NCBI GenBank assembly: GCA_002205965.3
Contig: NADL03000570.1
Location: 62,001-126,000, forward strand
Direction: 5' to 3'
Origin: Kappaphycus alvarezii
Taxonomy: Eukaryota > Rhodophyta > Florideophyceae > Gigartinales > Solieriaceae
Length of the DNA stretch: 64,000 nt
Both the position numbers and the translations under genes were made by a program. Below are positions 1 to 11,394 of the stretch, in pieces; the first letter of the stretch is position 1; the number at the start of each line of letters is the position of its first letter. The notes under the pieces were generated by a model. It did not search any database. It had not been told where the DNA came from and saw only the letters and a program-made list of their open reading frames with translations.

Positions 1-863
1 GCCGTTTTCGAATCTTCCATCTTGCGGATCAACTTTTAGATCGTGTCGACAATACCGGGGACTCCTCTAAGTTGAGCAGATTTAGTGGACCGAAACCATT
101 AGCTGAGAGGGCCATTTACCATTGTATTGGACTACATTGTGACTTCTTTTCAGGGGGGTGGTGGGGGTTTCGGTAAACAATGATTTTTATGATTTTTATT
201 AATGACTCCGGGTTCGCTGCCAGCCCGCAGGCCTTTGATGTCTCTGTCATCAGTCCGCACTCATCCGGGTTTCGTTCTTGTCCTCCACATGGCCCTATCT
301 CCAAGAAAGAATCAGAGAAACTCCACCATTACCGTACTTTATGCGAATACTACGGACTGGAACTTCAGCCCATGGTTGCTGATGTCTATGGTTGCATCGG
401 ACCCGGGTTTGATCAAGCTGTGCAACAAGTCGCCCACTTTCTCGCCAGCAAGTGTGGTACCTCTGTTGCCGTCGAGAAACATTCGCTCCTGGCTAGATTC
501 GTATGCCTGATTGTCCAATACGTTGCTACGCCCGTTAATCGGCGGCGTCTTGACCAGACCACCGATTTGGCCCCTGCTGTGTAGTCCCAGGCCCTGCGCT
601 GTATGCCGCTAGCGGTCTCCTGAGTATTGATCATTAAGGGTGATGCTTTCGTAAACAAAGGCACAATACGAAGAATCAGTAAACTGCTTTTACTCCTTCA
701 GGGAACAGCTGACCATATTTTTCATGCATTAAAAACACCCCAAATTCCCCCCTTTTACTGGCTTGTTTCAAAAAAATGATTGGCCATATTAATTTATACC
801 TTTGAATGGAATCAGCCCTGTAGTGCCTGCTCCGTGGGGGATCTTCACGGCACGGATGGAGTT
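1..863. repeat. Left copy of the LPMO-upstream flank (segments U and V)
   Basis: Positions 1-369 (U) recur nearly identically at 13231, 23743, 34266, 44759 and 58055, always upstream of an LPMO copy. Positions 370-863 (V) recur only at 58428-59373. In the four internal copies V is replaced by a retrotransposon LTR starting within the motif ggaacttcaccc. This segment is the left remnant of the locus before the array formed. Relative to the right copy it lacks about 475 bp near position 786. Confidence 0.85.
180..584 (+). pseudogene. Non-LTR retrotransposon C-terminal relic
   Basis: An open stretch of 134 codons. It contains PQAFDVSVISP followed by HYRTLCEYYGLEL, ADVYGCIGPGFD and a basic end PVNRRRL. 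The order 'AFDV.V.SP, basic/Tyr block, P..(A/V)(D/E)..G..G' resembles the C-terminal restriction-like endonuclease region of some non-LTR retrotransposon proteins. No reverse transcriptase core is visible upstream, so this is a 3' fragment. The first ATG is not a credible gene start. The family is assigned from motif resemblance only. The copy at 58233-58637 has the same length, and four internal copies are cut by an LTR at the GLEL motif. Confidence 0.5.
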
Positions 864-1093
864 TTACAACGCGGCAATTGAATTATCCTCTTATTTGCGC
901 CGTTCGATATGCTAACGACGTTTGCAGTCTAACCTTCTGCATAAAGAATCAGTCTCGGGGATTTTGTGGAAACATTGAAAGGTGCTCCTGGAAGAAGGGG
1001 ATATTTCTTGAAGCAATCTATATCATAACAGAAATTAGATAGATAGCATTGCAGATCTGGGCTTTTGAATACTTATATGTCATTGAAAAAATT
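585..1093. other. Flank without recognised gene
   Basis: Positions 585-863 match the right flank copy (58638-59373) apart from the 475-bp gap. Positions 864-1093 occur only once in the window. No gene, RNA or repeat structure was recognised here. Confidence 0.6.
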
Positions 1094-1149
1094 ACAGCGA
1101 CGTCAATAAACGTATTTTCGCATTTTGAAGTGTCGCGACTTCTTCTGTC

Positions 1150-1171
1150 TCGTAAAATTCGTATTTTACGA
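1150..1171. repeat. Perfect hairpin
   Basis: tcgtaaaat and attttacga pair perfectly (9 bp) around a tcgt loop. In the right copy (53459-53484) the stem extends to 11 bp. No T-run follows that would suggest a terminator; the role is unknown. Confidence 0.7.
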
Positions 1172-2013
1172 AATTCTTCATCTTTAAAATACTCAAGTCA
1201 CTTTCAATGTCCTTAAAGCCTCATTGTAGCCCGAAGAACCGAAGATTCTGTTGCGGATTAAAAAGGAAGTGTCCAGGTATTTCAGCTGAAAATATTATTG
1301 AATGTTAAAATTGCAACGGGAATGGATCTGAATGGAAACGATACACTTGTTGTTCACATGAAGGTATGCGCAGGTGAGATTCCTCGCCTTGTTCACTCTC
1401 AAATTGAATATGGTATACGATGCGGAGCTTGGTTGAGTGATATCATCTTTATCGAAGATAAGCAAAAATTAGGATTCAAGTAATGGGATTTTGTCCATTG
1501 CAAATCGTACGCGAATAATGTTCACATTCAATACGATTGTGTTGATGTAAAGTACCGCATTAAAATGTTTCAGGGTTATCAATATCGACAGATCACCAGT
1601 AATATCAACAGTTACAATTGCATGGATGAAATCTGCGGGCATTGCGAATGTTGATAAGTAAACATGGGGAGACTAGAACACATTTTAGAGTAAGATACAA
1701 TAATTTGGTTAAAGTTTTAGCTCATTCGCATCTTGCATGCTCGTGAGGACGTACTTACGCCCACAAGATTAATTGATACATATAACCTTACCTATTTGCC
1801 TCCCACCCTATGATATATCAATGCAGTTATTGTAGTTCAGTAGAGAATAAATCGGGTTTAATACGAACTATAGCCCCATAAAAAACTCCAACAGAACCGG
1901 GATTGCTTCTCGTTATACCTCATCCTGTCAACGATACAACAAAATATCTGGACTCTTTCTTTTAATCCGTACCAGAATCTTCGTTCAAAAAAAGTCCATA
2001 CTTGCTCATAAAA

Positions 2014-3520
2014 TGTAGTGTAGTTCTATCAGGCGAGAAACTGATGGAATTCTCTTTTCGCGCATAAAATTCCCTCCCCATACGCTTCTCCAGTCAATTT
2101 CCTTCCTTTCTTTCTCCTTCCAATTTGTTTCTCCTTGAAGCGACAATGTACTTTATTTATGGTCCTTTTTCCCTTTGTTTCTCTTTTATATGTGTGATTG
2201 CCTTCTTCTTCGACATTAATCCGGTTAAGATTCTCCGCTTACTGGATTTTCCTCAACCCGCAATACATTTTTTCCATAATTAAGATTTCTATTTGTGATA
2301 TTCCCATAAATTACCTTTTTCAAAGGCGATTTTCACTAATCCCTACTATAAGACCAATTTGCGCCTACATTTTCGATTCAGCAGGCCTGCCAATTTGAAC
2401 AATTTGACGCTATTTAAACTCATCGGGCGCTGCCTAAAATTCATCCCCGACCCGTTAACATCAAAACGCGAAAACGTACACCTCCACCCTGACAGCCATC
2501 ATGCACTGACTACCCTCTTCCCGCCTCTTTGGCAAATTCCGTCATTTCCGCATCATGTTCGACTCCCCTTTCTTCCCATTGGACCCAGGCAAAGTATACG
2601 ACCAACTCAGTCGCTAAACAAGGAAGCGCCTGACGGAGCGCGTTACCAGTCGCTCGGTGGAGATCGAAGTACAGGAAGGGGTAGGAGGTACTCGGAAGAG
2701 GGGGATTGTAGGGCAAAGGAGTGCTTCAAGGAAGGACTGGTACTGGAACTGGTCTACGAGACGGAAAAAGAGGAGGGCGAGGGCAAGTCCAGGGTAGAAG
2801 AAGAGAGGGGCGAGGAAGAGCCCCGGGAAGAAGAAAAGCAGGCCGAGGAAGGGTCCAGGGGAATGAGAAGAAGCCGAGGAGTCCGCCAATATAGAAGGGG
2901 AAGTCGAACCGTATCATATAGAAGGGGAAGGGACGAATTGGCTCGAACATGTAGTCCTGGCCATGGAACCCGTTAGAGGGGTGCCAGGTGAGCTGTATTC
3001 ATTGCAGGAAAGGGGTAAGCAACCATGGGCAATTTTCGTTCATTCACGGGTATATATGGGGACTGCAAGGGTGGTTATGAGTCTCACGGAAGTGTTACGT
3101 TCTGATTTAGAGGACAAAGATTGTGAGGATTACTTTTTTAGTGTTTTCCAATCATCTTCTGCCAAATTAGCTGAGTCCACGCGAAGTCGCTTCCTGCGAT
3201 TTTTGGTGATTTTAATGTCTTCCGAGATGTAAGTTTGGAAGATAGCATATATAGGCTGGATGAATTGCTTCCTTTAGGAGAAGCAAGGCAAGTTGGGAGT
3301 CAACTTCAAACTAAAATCTTCGTTTAGCTCTAGCCTCTAAGCGAGGTGGAATATTTTGCTCCTTTGAAATTTGTTACTAGAACAGTTACTGACCTTTCGC
3401 GCCCACTCCTCAGCGTTTCTGTTAACGTCTACTGTAGCACTTTAGTAGCTCGCAACGACTCTCTCACTTCGGGTAGGTAGCGGTTCCGTTTTCCGTTGAC
3501 GCTATTTTTACCCTACGACA
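2014..3520 (+). repeat. Diverged solo LTR, type X, left copy
   Basis: The layout follows the long LTRs of E2-E5: TATA box (gctatttaaactc, about 2409-2421), an acidic-protein frame, a block with aagttgggagtcaactt, then an end ccctacgaca comparable to cccctatca. The right boundary at 3520 is fairly clear. The left boundary at 2014 (tgtagtg) is inferred from the usual TATA-to-end distance of about 375 bp. No target duplication was found and no internal element sequence is attached. Confidence 0.55.
2555..3232 (+). pseudogene. LTR-encoded acidic protein, type X, broken
   Basis: A decayed, strongly diverged relative of the acidic protein in the long LTRs. From the ATG at 2555 the frame passes VYDQLSR, a stop, then TRKRLTERVTSRSVEIEV, which lines up with DDYIRRQTKKQIIEFVRRLF of the E2 copy. 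Other frames give LELVYETEKEEGEG (compare APELVYEAQEDEEDE) and later GDCKGG with SDLEGK-type residues (compare GDCLDSMDILEEL). Stops and frame changes show it is not functional here. The homology is read by eye and is weakest at the N-terminus. Confidence 0.5.
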
Positions 3521-3863
3521 ATACCTAAACTTCACCTCTTTGGAGGGATAGCGGATGGACCAGGAGCAGTGGTGGATGACAGCTCCTTTCTTTTGCATAG
3601 AGATTCTTGTTTAAGGTAGTCAGCTCGGGAATAGCCCGCGTTTATTTCGCAATAAGCAGCCCCCATTTTCGCTCTTTTCCTACTGTAAATAAAGATATGT
3701 TCACTACGTTGTATTAAAGAGGGAAATCAACCGTTCAAACAGAGAGTTACTGCCGCCATAACTGTATATTTCAAAAAATAACTTCAACGGGCACCTTTGT
3801 GGCTCCATATCGACATCTCCTCACATCGTAAATTATGTGCAACGTCCCCACAACCGGCCCATC

Positions 3864-3868
3864 ATTAC
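3864..3868. other. Target-site duplication ATTAC, left of E1
   Basis: ATTAC lies directly before the E1 LTR and again at 11379-11383 directly after it. The unoccupied version with a single ATTAC is at 56178-56182. Confidence 0.95.
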
Positions 3869-4589
3869 TGATAGGGGTAAATCGGCCGGGGAAGAGATCC
3901 TCAGAACCAATTACCCTGAGAAGGAGGTGTTGCGAGCGACAAAAGTGCTGCCGTGGTATTGTTGAACGAACAAAAGGGAGTGTATATAGAAGAGAGTTGA
4001 GGAAGCTACAAGCAAGTATAAAAGGGGCAGGGTCTACCACCGACGCTCTGCGACTAGCGTAGGAAAAAGTTTTCTTGGGTCTGAAGTTGACTCTCAACTT
4101 CCTACTACTCGGGACTTGGCTTGAAGTTGTCTGCCAACTTGCTCCACCTCCACTAAAGGAAGCAGTTTACTCGGCTTATATAGACTTTTGGCTACCCCAA
4201 AAGTCTCAAACAAACATACTAATAACCATAAAATGTATTCACGGTAATCGTGTGAACCAGAGAGACTATTAGAAGATATTTCCTCAAGGTAAATATCTAG
4301 GTGCCATACCCATGCCAGCCACCCATCGGCCAGGGGTGGGAATTGATGTGGCCATTATATAGACCTTTCAGAGCTACTTGTAGTATCACCCACAACCTGG
4401 AACTGTACTGACATCTACTATGACAGCGTGTCCTAAAATGAAAAAATCAGCCGACGAATTTGCCACACTCACCCAAATTAAAAATATCTTGCAAATTCAA
4501 AAACTGTAAAAATATCTTCCCAATTCCGATACTGTATACAATCATGGTCCTCATCTAGATTTTTTTCGTGCGCGAATTTGCGCACATCA
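3869..4589 (-). repeat. E1 3' LTR, short type
   Basis: 721 bp, reading TGATGTGCGC...CCCCTATCA on the minus strand. It contains a TATA box (TCTATATAAG, about 4175-4184), a hairpin gaagttgactctcaacttc at 4083-4101 and the near-palindromic end gtgcgcgaatttgcgcac. It carries the variant gccagccacccatcgg, shared only with the right LTR of E5. Confidence 0.95.
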
Positions 4590-4604
4590 CGCCCTCTCGC
4601 TCAA
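4590..4604 (-). other. Polypurine-tract candidate of E1
   Basis: Minus-strand reading TTGAGCGAGAGGGCG directly before the 3' LTR. E2-E5 have the more regular GAGAAAGGGGGCG at the same place. This is the expected primer position for plus-strand DNA synthesis. Confidence 0.65.
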
Positions 4605-4622
4605 GACGAACGTCCCGACTCG

Positions 4623-7600
4623 TCACTGCTCTTCTTCTGCTTCCGTTAGTGTTCGCTGTCTTATTGATAAAATGTATGGTCTCTCAAACGGGTACGGATG
4701 CAACTGATTACCAATATGATGCTCTAAAAAGTAGGTTCGCATTACTGGTACCTCACTTTGTAGCATAGCCTCATATATTGGTTTGATCACATCGAGGTGG
4801 GGTTGAATACATTCTTCTTCCGTGACTCTTCCGAATCTTCCAAGAGTGAAAAAATATATGTGATATGCAAACTCTTCTGGAAGATGCCGGAGGAATGGAT
4901 GTCGATAAGAAAAGAAGACGCGCATCATCAAGAACGAATCTTCGTAAGATAAGTGCGGTCCATGTAGCGCCCTAAAACATAAACAGATGCTTATCATGAA
5001 ATAAGAAATGACCTGCGCATCGTTCGCATCCTCGGAGATATTGCGCAGCCAAAAAGATAATCTTCTTCTTCCGACTGTATGCTGTGCATGGTTGTGAAGA
5101 AAGAGCTAGAGATGAAGTTGTGGTGGACGGTCCCGATGAATGGCCGCGACCAGCTCCTGACGTACTGGGACCTGCACGAGGTCCTCTCGGGGGACGACCG
5201 GAACCTCTTCTGGGCGGGTTGTTGTCTCCTGAAGGTCCTCCTCTGGTCATCATCACTGCTTCAGGAGGATCCTCGCCGCCTCCAACGTTCCCAATTTGTG
5301 GCGGAGAAACGTAAGGTTCCCATAGAGGATACGGGACCAGCCTGTATTCCATATCCGGGGGTAAGGCGTAACCTCTCAGTCGCACGTCTTGGTTGTTCTT
5401 GAGAAATACGTAAATTGGACGGATAATATTCAGATACGTTTGCGACAAGTCTCCAGCAGCTACCATTCCATATCTTCCTATAGAGTAATGATATATTACC
5501 TCCACAAACTCTGGACCTGCTTCCGTGAACCTTCCGTTTTGGAATGAAAATAGAACTCTTATTAATAGTCGGAAATCTTCTTCAGGTAGCAATGGTCCGT
5601 TCAACGTACGAAAACATAGGCATATATTAATGTAGAAATGGATGATTACGTGGAGTTCGTAGTAGTCCCGCGTAACCGAGATGATCCATTCCCAGGCCCT
5701 TTTTCCTCCCATAGGAATCATTCTATAGTTAAAGATGAGTATGCCCCGTGGTTGCGCATAGTCCTGTGTGAGAAGGAATTCTTCAGGCCTCTGATGGTAA
5801 GGGACCAGACGACGTGCATGGATGGCCCTCCTTGATCTCTTCCCTGAGCTTGAACAGAGCTGATAGTGCGGGTGTCTTTCCTCCGTGACGATGCAAGGGT
5901 TCGAGTACTTGGTTTGGAAGGCCGGCCACTTCACAGCCTGCTGCATTGCTTTTCCATGTACTACAAGTACTTTAGAGCCAACTGAAAAGGTTCTGACTGC
6001 AGGTTCTGCATCCTTATTTCTTGTCTGTGTTAGCGCGCGGTGTGATCTCCAGCCTTCGGTGGCCAGTAGTTCAACTTCCCTACTCTCTTCATCGATAATA
6101 TTTGTTTCCATGTCTCTCTGTAACATTCTAGGAGCCCTTCCGTACATTAGCTCGAATGGTGAGCGTCCATTTCTTCCTCTTCTTCGACGGTAGCCGTATA
6201 ACACTTTTGGTAAGGCATCTTCCCACTGGATTTCATTCTCCAACATAGTTTTCGATATTGCTCGTTTGATGGTTCCAACCATCCTCTCCGCTTTCCCGTT
6301 GGACATAGGAGCGTATGCGAGAACGGTCTTCAGCTGAATCCTTTCTCTTCCAAAAAACGAAGCAGTGAAGTTGCAGTAAAACAAAGGGCGTTATCCGAGA
6401 TGATCCTTTTTGGAAGACCAAACGGTTCAATTATTTCTTTTTCGATGAATCTCAGTACCACCTCAGCATTTGCCTCCTCAACTGCAACTGCTATTGGCCA
6501 TCCAGTAAGATGTTCCACCCCTATAAGGAGATATTTGTTTCCGGAAGAAGTTTCCTTGAACGGGCCCGCGAAGTCAATTGAGAAGGTTTCAAAGAGACCG
6601 GAAACTGGAAAACTTAGAGTTGTCTTATACTTCCGTATTGGAGTGAATTTTTGGCAGTTGTCGCAGCTTTTCACGAATTATAGACGTCCTTATGGATACC
6701 GGGCCACCAGAATCTCTCAGTTACGAATTTTTTGGTTGTTTCGAGATCCCAATGCCCTAGCTCATCATGGAAAGTCCTCAAGATCTTCATTCTTTCTTTC
6801 AAAGGGGCCACTAGTCGGGGACCGGCTTTAGTGTGCCGGAAAGTTTCCCATTCCACAATGTAAAAGCCTTTTGATTCCTGCGTACCCAATTTCGGTGTTC
6901 AAGATCAACCTTTCTCATTTCTAGTCCATCGAGGAATTTGATCAGTCCGTGAATATTAGCTTCGTACTCGTTATCGTTCGGCAACTGCAACTCGGCGACT
7001 CCGACGATGTCCTCCGAAGCTTTTTCATTTGGAATCAGTGCGTCCCTCAAGCGGGATAGGTATTCGGCAGGCTGATTATTGCGTCCGGGTCTATACAATT
7101 TCAAACCGATATTCTGCGAAAATGTCGAGCCATCGGGCCAAGCGGTGATGTACATCCTTCTTTTGGAATGCTGTTTTAAGTGCCTGGTGATCAGTTATCA
7201 AGACAAATTTCTCGAGTGATAAAAGGTATACGCGAAACTTTTTCAGCGCGAAGACGACAGCTAGCGCTTCTTTCTCGCAGACTGAGTATCTCTTTTCCGC
7301 GTCATTCAGAGTTCGGCTTGCGAATTGAACAGGGTGTAGTCTTCCGTTTTCATCTTTTTGGGACAAAACGGCACCCAAAGACCGTTCTGAGGCATCTGTC
7401 TCCACAACGAATGGTCTCTTGAAATCTGGGTACATGAGAACTGGGGGGACACATAGCTTATCTTTAAGCTCCTGAAATGCAGTTTCCATTTCCTTGTTCC
7501 AGTAAAATTTTCCGTTCTTCGTAGTGCTGGCATGTAACGGTGCTGCAGTCTTGGCGAAATCTTTGATAAATCTTCTGTAATATGAGGCCAGTCCTAAGAA

Positions 7601-10579
7601 GCTTCGGACCTCCGTCTTTGAAGCGGGCCTTGGTGCCAACTTTATTTTTTTCGTTTTCTCTGGATCCACTCTAATTCCCTCTTGGTCGACGATATGACCG
7701 AGTAATTGGATAGAAGTTTTCGCAAAGAAGCATTTGCTCAACTTAATTTTCAAGCTATACTCCGATATCCTCTCCACAACTGTCTTGACGTGCGAGATGT
7801 GCTGATCCAATGTTTCTGAGAATATGACGACATCATCGATATAGACTCTTGCGAATGGAAGTCCTTTCAAAACCTCGTTCATCATTCTTTGGAATGTAGC
7901 TGGTGCATTCATGAGACCAAAAGGCATCACTTCGAACCTGAACGTACCGGCTTTGCTGGTAAAGGTTGTTTTTTCCTTACATTTTTCATCCAATGGAATC
8001 TGCCAATAGCCAGTGTAAAGGTCAATTGAGGTGAAATATCTCCCGTCCTTCAGGTCCTCGAGGATCTCCTCCATGTTCGGAATCGGAAATCGATCGGGTA
8101 TCATTCTCTGGTTCAGTTGTCGGTAATCGACGCAAAAACGCAGCTTTCCATCCTTCTTTGGTGCGACCACAACTGGAAACGACCATGGGGATGAAACTGG
8201 TCGAATAATATCATTTTTCAGCATACTTGTAACATTTTCTGAGATAAATTGGTCATATTTTGGCGGTTGACGTCTAGGCTTGTGGTAAATCGGTTGAGTG
8301 TCGGTAAGTTCGAACGAGTGAGTAACCGGTACACTTGCTTGTCTTAAATCTGAAACGCTCCATGCAATTACTTCGGAAGATGTTAACATGTCGGATATTT
8401 TCAGTGAGGCGGGGCGGGAAGGTGCTGCACTTTTCCTTGGATTTCTGCCATTTGGCGCCCTTTTTCTTCTTGATCCTCAACCTCAATATTTTGAAGGACC
8501 TCTTCCGTCGTGCTCACATCTTCATATATGGAATTCGACGTATTCTTATTTTCTTTGCAAAGGTAATCTTCTTTCATGCTCCGAATTCTGTCCTTTGATT
8601 CGATATCATCGCAAAAAGAAACACATTCGGGTTTCAAACTTATCCTAGAATCCAGTCGTCATCTGTTTCAAACCCGGAATCATAATCGTCCCATGCCATG
8701 TTCATTAACCCCCGAGGGTACCCTTTTCCACTTCCGAAAGTGTTAGTTGGTTCCGAATCTTCGCTGTCATAGCTAGAAGTGAAATCTTCACTGTCCGTTT
8801 CTTTTAAATCTTCAGGATGCGTGCTTTTGTCGAAATCCAGGGGCATCTTCACGGTTCTGCCGTCAATATTAACTGAAACCATTTGGTTGCCCAAGTCAAT
8901 GCATTCCTAGTCTTTCCATTGTGGGGCAGCCAATGATTGCATCGAAAGGGAGATCCGGCATGACAAGAAAGTCTACATCAACTTTAGAGTCCCCAAAGAA
9001 CACGGAAACCTTGTCAACAGTGCCCATGCATTTTGAGACGGTTCCATCCGCTACAGTTATTTTTCGAGTCGTTGGAGTAATTTCGAGACCTAGATCTGTC
9101 ACCAAAGTTTCTGAAATGAGGTTTGGAACAGCACCCGAATCGAAGAGAGCTTGGGTTTTCATACCCAATACTTTGACTGGTACCAGCTTAAGACGTCTTG
9201 GTGCTGTCGAGGCCGATTGAAGAAACAGTTTCTTACCCTTAGCGGACTTATTAGACCTGATAATTTTTTTGAGTTCTTTTCTCGCATCCTCTGCGTCGCC
9301 CCTCAAAAGTTGACCAAACGTTATCCCAGTTGGGGCCGATGCAAGCTCAGCCACCAAATTGTACCTCTTCACATACTCTAGTACGTCCTTAGAGATACTC
9401 TTAACTTTCTTACTCTTTTTCGTCTTCTTGGCCGGAGTGACTCCCACTCCTGGAACAACTTGATCAGACCTCTTGGTTCGAGGAGGTACAGGTGCTGGGA
9501 TATGCTCCAGCATTCCATACTCTAGCCTAGGTTTCTTCGATAAAATGTTCCCTTCCCCATCCCTTTTTGTCACATTGACTTGACTAATCTCTTCAGCGAT
9601 GGATACGTTACCGGCATCCGTCAACCTTTGATCCCTTCTATTTTGTAAGATTTTCACCTCTGGTCCTGACTCACTCCTTGCTTCCGATAAATTTGCTTCT
9701 GTTGTCTTTAGACCAGCAGTTACTTTCATGATGCCCATATCGACCGCACTTTGCACAACGAGTGTTTCTATGTGGATTATCAGGACACCTGTTTGCAAAG
9801 TGTCCAGGCTTGTGACAGTAAGAACAGACTTCTGCGGCCTTAGGGGCCCCAGACTGGTTCTTCTTAATGGTAAGAGTAAGGCTTTCCAACTGCGAGGTTA
9901 TCATGTCAAGTCGATTATCGAATCGGGTTTCCAACCTTTCTTCCAAGTTTTTGACATCGCTCCTGACAGATTCTAATGCCGCTGCACTAGTAGCCGGCCT
10001 TTGATAATTCTTTTCAGGATGTACGATAGACATCGATGTGCGGGTTTCCCTCGGTACCTCACTCAGTGACTGAAACGTCTCCGAATTTTTGACAAATTCT
10101 ACTATGGTACCCTTCAGTTCATCAAAAGTGTGAGGGCCCTTGATGAGGAGGAAATCGGAGAGCCGCTTATCCCCCATAGCCGCCTTACGCAGCATTCCGT
10201 ACTTGGCTTGGGCGTTGAACCCAGCCTTTTCATAAAGATCACACAAGTACACCAATGAGCTTAACAAATCGTCGAAGTTGAGCCGGGCCTCTATGGCGGT
10301 ACGAATCATCTCATCTGGTTCTACCTCCTTAGCATACTCTTTCACAAGCCACTCACATACCTCACCGAAGTTACGCCCATTCCCGTTAAGAGACCACCCG
10401 TCGATAAACTTGGACTTATATTTGTGCTTTGCGTCACCATGAAGATAGGCGAAGATACTTGCGGCCTTCTCTTCATCGCCCTTCTCTCGCATCACAACGT
10501 TGACATATGTGTAAAGAAACTCCTCAACGTCTTCAGTCTTGCCCCCTGTGAACGTTATACGAGCAGCGTTGAGATCCAT
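4623..10579 (-). pseudogene. E1 gag-pol polyprotein, multiply frameshifted
   Basis: Starts at the ATG at 10579 (MDLNAARITF). Order: Gag; two zinc knuckles (CSYCHKPGHFANRC, CAKCGRYGHHESNC; about 9770-9840); aspartic protease with DSGA (about 9140); reverse transcriptase with YIDD (about 7835); RNase H; integrase with an HHCC-type finger and D, D, E in IDFAGP, IISDN and GKAERM; then two homologous C-terminal domains. The frame changes near 9700 (knuckle end), 8900, 8640, 8400, 7100, 6850, 6675, 6340 and 5090, mostly one- or two-base indels against the other copies. The piece 7091-8389 still holds an uninterrupted RT and RNase H (432 codons). Type A Gag. Confidence 0.9.
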
Positions 10580-10648
10580 GATTACGAAAAGAAATCCCCC
10601 CGAAGTGTTCCTTACTACTGCTCAACTCGAATACCTCGGGTGCAACCC

Positions 10649-10665
10649 CCTCCACAAGAGTACCA
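10649..10665 (-). other. Primer-binding-site candidate of E1
   Basis: Two bases inside the 5' LTR the minus strand reads TGGTACTCTTGTGGAGG. It begins with the TGG expected to pair with a tRNA 3' CCA end. The cognate tRNA cannot be named from the window. The same sequence sits beside the right LTR of E2-E5. Confidence 0.5.
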
Positions 10666-10667
10666 AA

Positions 10668-11378
10668 TGATAGGGGTAAATCGGCGGGGGAAGAGATCCT
10701 CAGAACCAATTACCCTGAGAAGGAGGTGTTGCGAGCGACAAAAGTGCTGCCGTGGTATTGTTGAACGAACAAAAGGGAGTGTATATAGAAGGAGTTGAGG
10801 AGCTACAAGCAAGTATAAAAGGGGCAGGTCTACCACCGACGCTCTGCGACTAGCGTAAGAAAAAGTTTTCTGGTCTGAAGTTGACTCTCAACTTCCTACT
10901 ACTCGGGACTTGGCTTGAAGTTGTCTGCCAACTTGCTTCACCTCCACTAAAGAAGCAGTTTACTCGGCTTATATAGACTTTTGGCTACCCCAAAAGTCTC
11001 AAACAAACATACTAATAACCATAAATGTATTCCGGTAATCGTGTGAACCAGAGAGACTATTAGAAGATATTTCCTCAAGGTAAATATCTAGGTGCCATAC
11101 CCATGGCAGTCACCATTCGGCCAGGGGTGGGAATTGTGTGGCCATTATATAGACCTTTCAGAGCTACTTGTTGTATCACCCACAACCTGGAACTGTACTG
11201 AATCTACTATACAGCGTGTCCTAAAATGAAAAAATCAGCCGACGAATTTGCCACACTCACCCAAATTAAAAATATCTTGCAAATTCAAAAACTGTAAAAA
11301 TATCTTCCCAATTCCGATACTGTATACAATCATGGTCCTCATCTAGATTTTTTTTCGTGCGCGAATTTGCGCACATCA
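10668..11378 (-). repeat. E1 5' LTR, short type
   Basis: 711 bp. It carries ggcagtcaccattcgg where the left LTR has gccagccacccatcgg, so the two LTRs of E1 are no longer identical. The right LTRs of E2-E4 share the ggcagtcaccattcgg form and are followed by the same attacccc flank. Confidence 0.95.
10967..10977 (-). promoter_or_regulatory. TATA box in the E1 5' LTR
   Basis: Minus-strand TCTATATAAGC. The same box is present in every short and long LTR, in the part the two LTR types share, so it is the likely promoter of the genomic retrotransposon RNA. Confidence 0.6.
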
Positions 11379-11394
11379 ATTACCCCAGCTTGCC

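Larger units (their letters stand above)
1094..3868. repeat. Segment X, left copy (about 2.8 kb)
   Basis: Matches 53405-56182 over its whole length with scattered substitutions and indels. It holds a perfect hairpin, a diverged solo LTR (about 2014-3520) and a 348-bp tail (3521-3868) with nothing recognised. Its right border is the ATTAC target of element E1. In the right copy that border runs straight into the LPMO 3' flank. A 54-codon ATG frame at 1322-1483 is kept in both copies but resembles nothing known. The rest of 1172-2013 shows no gene. Confidence 0.85.
3869..11378 (-). mobile_element. Ty3/gypsy-type LTR retrotransposon E1, short LTRs, with target duplication
   Basis: A complete 7.5-kb element on the minus strand: 5' LTR at 10668-11378, primer-binding-site candidate at 10649-10665, gag-pol down to 4623, purine-rich tract at 4590-4604 and 3' LTR at 3869-4589. 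ATTAC is duplicated on both sides. The order protease, reverse transcriptase, RNase H, integrase places it in the Ty3/gypsy superfamily. It is the only element in the window whose flanks match, so it marks one simple insertion event about 15 bp beyond the stop of LPMO copy 1. Its coding region carries many frameshifts. Confidence 0.95.

Noticed and set aside
1298..1483. 61-codon frame with a TTG start in segment X
   Set aside because: TTG is not a normal eukaryotic start, and the ATG-initiated part is short and without similarity. Its conservation is explained by recent duplication.
2014..3520. Target duplication for the type X solo LTR
   Set aside because: Bases before 2014 (ataaa) and after 3520 (atacc) do not match, so no claim of a clean insertion is made.
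5310..5660. C-terminal domain 1 read as a chromodomain or envelope protein
   Set aside because: It lacks the aromatic cage pattern of chromodomains and any signal peptide or membrane segment expected of an envelope.
5079..6193. Plus-strand frames of 65-107 codons repeated in every element (e.g. 5079-5402, 5885-6193)
   Set aside because: They are antisense to the conserved integrase and C-terminal domain coding sequence and recur only because the element recurs.
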